From NCBI RefSeq assembly GCF_040436345.1, contig NC_133221.1:3008618-3072617 (forward strand): DNA of 64,000 nt, written 5' to 3'. Source of the DNA: Pagrus major (Eukaryota > Chordata > Actinopteri > Spariformes > Sparidae). The position numbers and the translations under genes were made by a program. The notes beneath the pieces were generated by a model that saw only the letters and a list, made by a program, of their open reading frames with translations, searched no databases and had not been told where the DNA came from. This document shows, piece after piece, positions 57,801 through 64,000 of the stretch. The number at the start of each line of letters is the position of its first letter. Position 1 is the first letter of the stretch.

Positions 57801-60800
57801 GCTCAACAGGGACACTCAGTCTGGTGAAACACAACGAGGGAGTTTTATATGAAAAACACTTCACAGCCCGATTCTAAAAGAGTTGGGACGCTGTGTAGAA
57901 TAAAGACACAATGCAAACATTTGCAAAGAACTGACTTCAGTCCTGCTGCTCCTGAGCTCATGTAGTAAAATCATTTATACAATCATGTGTTTGACGACCT
58001 CGCCCCATCCTTGCTTGTGAACGACTGAGCCTTTGGAGGACGCCCCTTTCATACCCGATTATGATACGATCACCTGTTACCGATGAACCTGTTCACCTGT
58101 GGAAGCTTCCAACACGACAACTTTCAGGCTTTTGTTGCCGAGTCACAATTTGTTTGAAACGCGTCGCTTCAGAATAGACATATATTTACACAAATCAGTG
58201 AAGCTGAACATGAAATAAATAAATTGTCTTTGTACTGTTTTGAATTGAGTTTATGTCAAAAAGGATCAGCAAATTATCACATTCCCCGATTCTGTTTAAT
58301 TTGTATTTTACACAACGTCCCAACTTCTTTGGAATGAGCGTTGTATACATATATAGACATATGTAGACATATAGTCTATGAGTACATTTCATATTGTAAA
58401 CAAATAAATATGAGGCATTTTCTAGAGGTAGAGGTAGGAGTAGTTTAGATTCAAGCTGCACCTTAATCAGACACAAGATTAAAGTGCTGCTTACAATGTC
58501 CTTCTGAGAAGTAGTGGAGTAGAAGTACAGAGTGGCAGTAAATGGAAATACCCAAGTACAAGTACAGTACCTCAAAATGTTACTTCAAAATGTATCTACT
58601 GACTTTACACCAATGTGGAAGTGCAAAACTTTCAACCTGCGTGTCATTTACATGTTTGTCAAAAATGGCTTTGAGACTAAAGAAAGACATCAGTGAACTC
58701 ACTGATGTCTCACTGGACACTTTGCTTTTATCTACGGTGTCGATCAGGATCCTCGCGTCCTCCATGTTGTCTATAGTTGCCAGGTCAGTGTATTTCTCTC
58801 TGCAGTACCTCTGAGCTTCAGTCATGTTCTTCCGGTCAGAAACAAAATGGTACTGACGAGGGACATGTGATGAGACAGCACTCAGCCCTGTAGAGACAGA
58901 CATGCATACTGGTGACATTTGGGTGAAACATGACTTCTATGAATCATCTGGACTTTGTCACGTTGCATTTCAGTGTATTCAGGTGTGTCGTTGTCTCTGT
59001 CAGTAAAATCAGCTGTGGAATGTAACAAAGTCATTTACTTAAGTACTGTACTTAAACTAGTGACAGGGTTGGGGGTGTCTGTTGACACTTTAAGGACAAT
59101 TTGCAGTATTTCTGTTTATGTAACTTTATATTTCTACTCCATTACATTTCACTGTAATATCAGACTTTTACTGCAGCACATTTAATTGTTATTCAGATGA
59201 AGATTTTAGTCTAAAGACACATGACAACCTGAAATACAATAAAATACATAGTTATATATTACACCAGTGGTTCTCTGGGACGTCCCAGTAACTCAAGTGG
59301 TAGAGCATGCGTCTCATGCACAGAGGCTGATCATTAAAGGGGCACTACGTAGTTTTGGAGAAGAAATTCAAACTCAGAATTTTAATATTTACAATATTAA
59401 TGAGGTAATAATACAAACTCAGAAATATTTATCTTTTCCATCAGTGAATAAACAAGCTGGTCTCAGAGGAGAATAAGGTCCCAGAACACTGTTTGAAGCT
59501 AGAGAGGTGGCAGGGTCCGCCACATATAAACAAAGTAAAACAGTATAAACTGTGTTGTCCCAACCCTTTTAAGATTTCAAAAGGCTGTAGCTTGGAAGTG
59601 GTGAGAGATAAATCCATAGTGTAAATGAGAAAAATATTCATAATGACCTAAAGTTTGTGATGGGAGTAAATTTAATCATCTAATTTGCATATTGTGATGT
59701 CACCAGGTGACTGAAAGTAACTTTCAATAAAACAGATTTTTGAACATATTTACACAGAAAAAAAATATTTTTATTTTCATCTCATCCTCAAAATAAAGGA
59801 ACAGGAGTTTGATTGGAGTAAATTTACTAATATAATTCGTATGTCACCAGGTAAAATTCAGTAAAACAGAATTCTGAACATATTTACACAGTAGATTTGT
59901 TTTCACTTCATTTCATTTTTTCATAGATTTTTTTCATCCTCTCATCCTCAGAGTAAATGAACAGGAATCTGATTGGAGTAAATTTCCTAATCTAACTTGT
60001 AAAAAGAAAAGAAAACTCTCGCAGTGATCAGCGTGTGTTGCTTGTGTGACAGTGTGCGCAGCTGCAGCATCGTCATCAGAGGGCAAATCGTCCCCTTCTG
60101 AATCGCGATCAGCAAAGATCTGTGCAAGCACCTCATCCGCACTGTAAAGTCTTTTGGGCATTTTGTTTTTTATTACAAAAATCGCTGTCTGTCTCTCGAT
60201 CTGTCCAGCACACTTCTGCCACGGCTCCGCGGCTCTCTCCTCTCCCACTCTGCCGTTTAGCCGCTGCCGCTCCGACAGCCGGTGTCGGGTTTCAAACTTT
60301 TTTTTCTCAGGTATTTTGCATAGAAACACACCCACAACTGACGTCAGGATTGAAGCTGAATCTAGTGGCCATCTAGTGGTAGCAAGCAAGTAACAGCACA
60401 AGGCAGTAGATTTAAAGATATGGGCTGTTTTAATGAGCAATGTTGCCTGTCGCAATAATGCGACTTTGTTTATTCAGTCATGAAAACAAAGTTTGTTTAT
60501 TTAGTTTGTTTAGGCAGAAAAAAATCAGCCAATGAAGATCTTTCTCTGCTCATTAACATTTAATCACTAAAACTACAGAATGCTCCTTTAATGGATTCTG
60601 ATACTTTAAGTCCATTGATCTGATAATACTTCCTATTACTAAAGATCCCGTCCCAGAGTTTTGGCTCGTCGGTGTATAAACTGTGTGTGCGTATAAATAT
60701 ATATACTGTATATATATATTAATGAGTGCAGGTACAGAGTCTGACTACATTTTGATTGAATCATCCCTAATTGCATTTTTAAGAATAAATGAGAGCTGTG

Positions 60801-61256
60801 ATTGGTTCCTGCTTTATTCAGACAGATCCCAGTTTATTGTTTTTTGTTTTAAAAGTCAGTTCAGCGTCGAGAAATATTGAGGAACTCAGTGATGGTTTGT
60901 AAACGGCACACACCAAAGCTGGACTGGAAAAAATAGAAAGCTAAAGATTGTAAGAGCTGCAGCGTGACCACAAAATATTTCAGGGTAAAAGAAATCAAAT
61001 TCAGAGGATTCAGTTTGCATTAGTCTGTGCGTCAACCAAAGGAGAAGGATTATATAAATGTGGGACATCATTTTTAATTCATTAGACATTTTAATTTATT
61101 TTATTAATTTAATTTATTAGACATTTTTAATTTAGACTTCTGATGACAGTGTTGCCCCCACAAGGTTTTGTGCTGTAATAAAAGAATATAAACATCTATA
61201 AAACAAATAAACTACTGACCTGATGCAGCCATGATGAGCAGCAGGACTGCGTCCAT
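54889..61256 (-). CDS. Gene G: two-CTLD C-type lectin with signal peptide and C-terminal KDEL
   Basis: Minus-strand exons in transcript order: 61256-61220, 58887-58703, 57620-57401, 56212-55877, 55605-55508 and 55020-54889 (335 aa). All are GT-AG and in phase. Start MDAVLLLIMAAS. CTLD1 has WIGLYDD, QPD and WND. CTLD2 has WKWSDGRNSS, EPN directly followed by GGNQAC (two residues shorter than E and F) and WWDDPC. The tail ends with seven lysines and KDEL. Exon 2 is 9 nt longer than in E and F because of a small repeat at its donor. Exon 5 is 3 nt shorter. It is a direct-repeat copy of F. Intron 1 carries an almost full-length piggyBac-like element. The promoter octamer of E and F is absent. Confidence 0.87.
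57075..57330 (+). repeat. CR1/Rex-like LINE tail in gene G intron 3
   Basis: Counterpart of 47480-47735. Confidence 0.6.
57862..58345. repeat. Non-autonomous DNA transposon in gene G intron 2
   Basis: Counterpart of 34723-35206 and 48269-48752. Confidence 0.6.
59338..60587 (-). mobile_element. piggyBac-like element with transposase N-terminus, in gene G intron 1
   Basis: Left end aggggcactacgtagttttg after TTAA (59334-59337); right end ...aaaactacagaatgctcct before TTAA (60588-60591). The interior minus strand from 60161 down encodes MPKRLYSADEVLAQIFADRD followed by an acidic DSEGDDLPSDDD stretch. This resembles the N-terminus of piggyBac/PGBD4-type transposases. The catalytic part is missing, so it is a deletion derivative. 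It identifies the source family of the short MITEs in this window. Confidence 0.75.
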
Positions 61257-61828
61257 CTTCGTCGGCTCTCTGTTCGTTCTGATGTGAGACGTCAGACTTG
61301 TGGCTGTTGATGTAGCTCATTAAAGCTGACACTGCTTCAACACGTTACTGTCCACCTGTGACACATTATTCCTCTGAAATAGGTTTGCATACTTCATTTG
61401 GCTACCAAAGTGTTGATGACAAGGAAACCGTCCAGAACAACACATTTACAGTAAACAGTGTTGAACATACTATTGTTCATTCATGACTGGGTCAAAACAA
61501 GTTCTGAATGCAGAACAGAGGTAGAAGTGACAAGCAGCATACAACATCAGCACACAGTGTATTCTTAAACTGTAGTTGGACACTGGAGAAAGAGCTGCTC
61601 AGGTCCTTTGCTTTAGTAAAAGTACTAACACCACATGGTGAGAATACTCCATTACAAGTAAAAGTCCTGAATTCCAAAACTAACGTGAGTAAAAGTATAT
61701 AAATATTATCAGCAGGATCTTTCAGTGTAAAAAGTACTCAGTGTGCCATCAAATGTTTCCTGTCAGTGTTTTTCTATTTTATCTGACCATCATAACATAA
61801 TGATTGAAAAGACCTCCCACCTGGTGGG

Positions 61829-61899
61829 TGTCCTGGTGGCTCAGTCGGTAGAGCTCGCGTCCCACTTACAGAGGCCTTGTCCTCGCTGCAGCAGCCCAG
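61829..61899 (+). repeat. tRNA-derived SINE, 5' part
   Basis: A-box head tggctcagtcggtagagctc, as in the longer copy at 63251-63455. It is cut off by the CA tract. Confidence 0.65.
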
Positions 61900-62010
61900 C
61901 ACACACACACACTCACACTCACACACACACACACACACACACTCACACTCACACTCACACTCACACACACTCACACTCACACTCACTCACACTCACACAC
62001 ACACACACAG
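61900..62010 (+). repeat. (CA)n / (CACT) microsatellite
   Basis: Interrupted CA repeat with regularly spaced CT variants. Confidence 0.9.
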
Positions 62011-62228
62011 AAAAGAGGAACTGTAGACCAGAATAGACGAGATGATCAGATATGATTTTCATACACTGAGGTACGTGTCAGGCAGCAGGTCTAACAGGTG
62101 TCAGGTGACCAGGCCGCTGTACCATCTTCTCTCACACCATGTTTAACACGTATAGAAATCTGACCAACGACAGGCAGAAATCCACATTACTTCTGTGGAC
62201 AAACCACCAGAATAAAGTGAGTTTCAAC

Positions 62229-62808
62229 TAGAGGTCGACCGATTAATCGGTTTGGCCGATTAATCCGCGCCGATAGGACGTTTTACAAACTATGGGAATC
62301 GGCGGAACTTGGCTCCGATAGTGGCCGATGGCTGCAGTTTTTTCCCACAGCGCCATAAACTGCTTCTTCCCTGCGCTGCTCTCTGTCTCCCTGTCGCTCT
62401 GATCCCTGAGGGGCGGGGCTGCTCTTCACACAGAGAGAGCAGGGGAGAGAGAGAGACGGGCGTATGCAGCGGCAGAGAGAGGAGAGAAGTGAAGAAGATA
62501 ACTCGACACGACGACACGTGTTATTGGAAGTGCAATAAAACCTTCACGGGTTGAAAGTCAACAAACATAACCTCCTTGGCGGAGGCAATAAGTACCACTT
62601 GTTCAACAAGCACAAACGTGCATCATATTTCAGCATAAACAGCGACATTTCCACCGGCATGTTTTAGCCTCCATGACCGCAGTGCTTGTTAAGATAACAA
62701 TTAACAGCTTGTTAAGAACACGGCCGATTAATCGGCTATCGGCTTTTTCCTGCTCCAAACTATCGTTATTATATCGGCCTTTAAAAATCCACTATCGGTC
62801 GACCTCTA
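62229..62808 (+). mobile_element. hAT-type non-autonomous element (short copy)
   Basis: Inverted ends tagaggtcgaccgat with a perfect 8-bp target duplication gtttcaac (62221-62228, 62809-62816). The matching site upstream of gene F (near 51204-51211) has a single gtttcaac and no insertion. It contains the same BED-finger remnant as 31905-33107. Confidence 0.9.
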
Positions 62809-62882
62809 GTTTCAACCTGCCGGCCTGACGTTTACGTAATCGTCAGAAATGTGTTTGAGCTGAGAGAGAAAGGTGAACTCAC

Positions 62883-63062
62883 GTGGCTGTATTCAGAGTC
62901 CACCATTGAGCTTTTATCTGCCGTGTCGTTCAGGATCTTCACGTCCTCCATGTTGTCTGTAGTTGCCAGGTGTGTGTGTTTTTCTCTGCAGCACCTCTGA
63001 GCTTCAGTCACGTTCTGCAACATGGTGCTGACGGTGAACATGTGATGAGACAGCACTCAGCC
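62883..63062 (-). pseudogene. H2: D-like CTLD1 exon 2, frameshifted
   Basis: The minus strand begins after an intact acceptor (ctgcag) with [14 protein letters not shown] and ends DSEYSH before an intact GT donor. A deletion of roughly 8 nt where functional copies have FVSDWKN breaks the frame. The cysteine region reads RCCREKHTHLATTDN. No CTLD partner exons lie within the window on its downstream (left) side before gene G. It is a relic of a gene D-type paralogue. Confidence 0.8.
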
Positions 63063-63250
63063 CTGCAGGAACAACAGGACGACAACATGAGATTGTTGAA
63101 ACGTCACATTCTATAAGAGCATCATATGTTTGTACTGTGGCTGTCCTGTGAGAACCACGTATCTGTGAAAAGGCAGAAAAACAGCCTGTTTTCAGCTGCG
63201 TGAAGATGCATTTTGCAGCTAATGATTGAAAAGACCTCCCACCTGGTGGG

Positions 63251-63455
63251 TGTCCTGGTAGCTCAGTCGGTAGAGCTCGCGTCCCACTTACAGAGGCCTT
63301 GTCCTCGCTGCAGCAGCCCAGGGTTCCAGTCCGACCTGCTGCCCTTTGCTGCGTGTCATCCCCCCCCTCTCTCATCAGGCTTCCTGTCACCTCTCCTCCC
63401 CTGTCCTATGAAACAAGGCCAAAATCACATTAAAAACAACTGTGGTTGATCTCTG
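63251..63455 (+). repeat. tRNA-derived SINE
   Basis: A box tagctcagtcgg (63259-63270) and B box GGTTCCAGTCC (63322-63332) have tRNA-like spacing. A non-tRNA body containing ctgcgtgtcatcccccc and an A-rich end follow. Family name not assigned. Confidence 0.75.
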
Positions 63456-63473
63456 AGAGGTCTCTTATTTTAA

Positions 63474-63683
63474 AGGGGCACTATGTAGATTTGGAGAAGA
63501 AATTCAAACTCAGAATATTAATATTTACAATATTAATGAGGTAATAATACAAACTCAGAAATATTTATCTTTTCCATCAGTGAATAAACAAGCTGGTCTC
63601 AGAGGAGAATAAGGTCCCAGAACACTGTTTGAAGCTAGAGAGGTGGCAGGGTCCGCCACATATAAACAAAGTAAAACAGTATA
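63474..63683 (+). repeat. piggyBac-derived element, left-end fragment
   Basis: Starts aggggcactatgtagatttg after TTAA (63470-63473). The right end is missing and it runs into CA-rich sequence. Confidence 0.65.
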
Positions 63684-63711
63684 AAACAGCAGAGGGAGGG
63701 GCCCCACAAAC

Positions 63712-63832
<121 letters not shown>

Positions 63833-63837
63833 ACAGA

Positions 63838-64000
63838 AAAGAGGAACTGTAGACCAGAATAGACGAGATGATCAGATATGATTTTGATACACTGAGGTAC
63901 GTGTCAGGCAGCAGGTCTAACAGGTGTCAGATGACCAGGCCGCTGTACCATCTTCTCTCACACCATGTTTAACACGTATAGAAATCTTACCAACGACAGG
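63838..64000 (+). repeat. Third copy of the intergenic segment, running off the window
   Basis: It matches 50995-51160 and 62011-62170 nearly base for base (gaggaactgtagaccagaat and onward). This suggests the tandem array continues to the right. Confidence 0.8.

Overview
The window is vertebrate DNA, almost certainly from a ray-finned (teleost) fish. Short protein-coding exons sit between GT-AG introns. The lectin families present (single-domain soluble C-type lectin, two-domain L-rhamnose-binding lectin, two-domain secreted C-type lectin) are expanded in fish, and the repeats are fish-like: piggyBac, hAT, Harbinger and Tc1-like DNA elements, CR1/Rex-like and L1/Tx1-like LINE pieces, a tRNA-derived SINE and long CA tracts. 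All gene models below were built by reading splice sites, codon phase and homology between copies. None is backed by transcripts.

Left part (1-26 kb): two tandem copies of a single-CTLD lectin (CTL-A at 828-1662, entering from the left edge; CTL-B at 9423-11783, complete) alternate with three L-rhamnose-binding lectin (RBL/SUEL) loci. RBL1 is an orphan exon at 4539-4674, RBL2 is complete at 14134-19042 (225 aa), and RBL3 is complete at 20895-25763 (234 aa). The CTL-RBL pair is itself a duplicated block with an offset of about 10.1 kb. RBL3 carries a broken Gypsy-type fossil in its first intron.

Middle and right part (27-64 kb): a family of two-CTLD lectins. Gene D (27448-28933) has a truncated second domain. 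Gene E (31218-38090, +), gene F (45283-50258, -) and gene G (54889-61256, -) are complete six-exon genes of 334-335 aa with signal peptide, CTLD1, CTLD2, a basic unnamed C-terminal module and a terminal KDEL. E and F lie tail to tail as arms of a roughly 6 kb inverted repeat. The 3.8 kb spacer holds an intact tRNA-Ser(AGA) and a 5'-truncated LINE. F and G are direct repeats. Between them are a decayed 3' half of the same tRNA and a 1 kb GC-rich minisatellite. Exon fragments of extra D-like genes lie upstream of F and G, and the array seems to continue past the right edge.

Together the locus looks like a birth-and-death cluster of secreted or ER-lumenal carbohydrate-binding proteins, plausibly innate-immune. 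The strongest signals are: amino-acid change concentrated in the sugar-binding loops of copies whose introns are nearly identical; a KDEL ER-retrieval signal on lectins with signal peptides; non-canonical GC splice donors in the plus-strand copies only; and a TTAA-targeted piggyBac-derived element inserted exactly at the KDEL stop codon and carried by all three paralogues.
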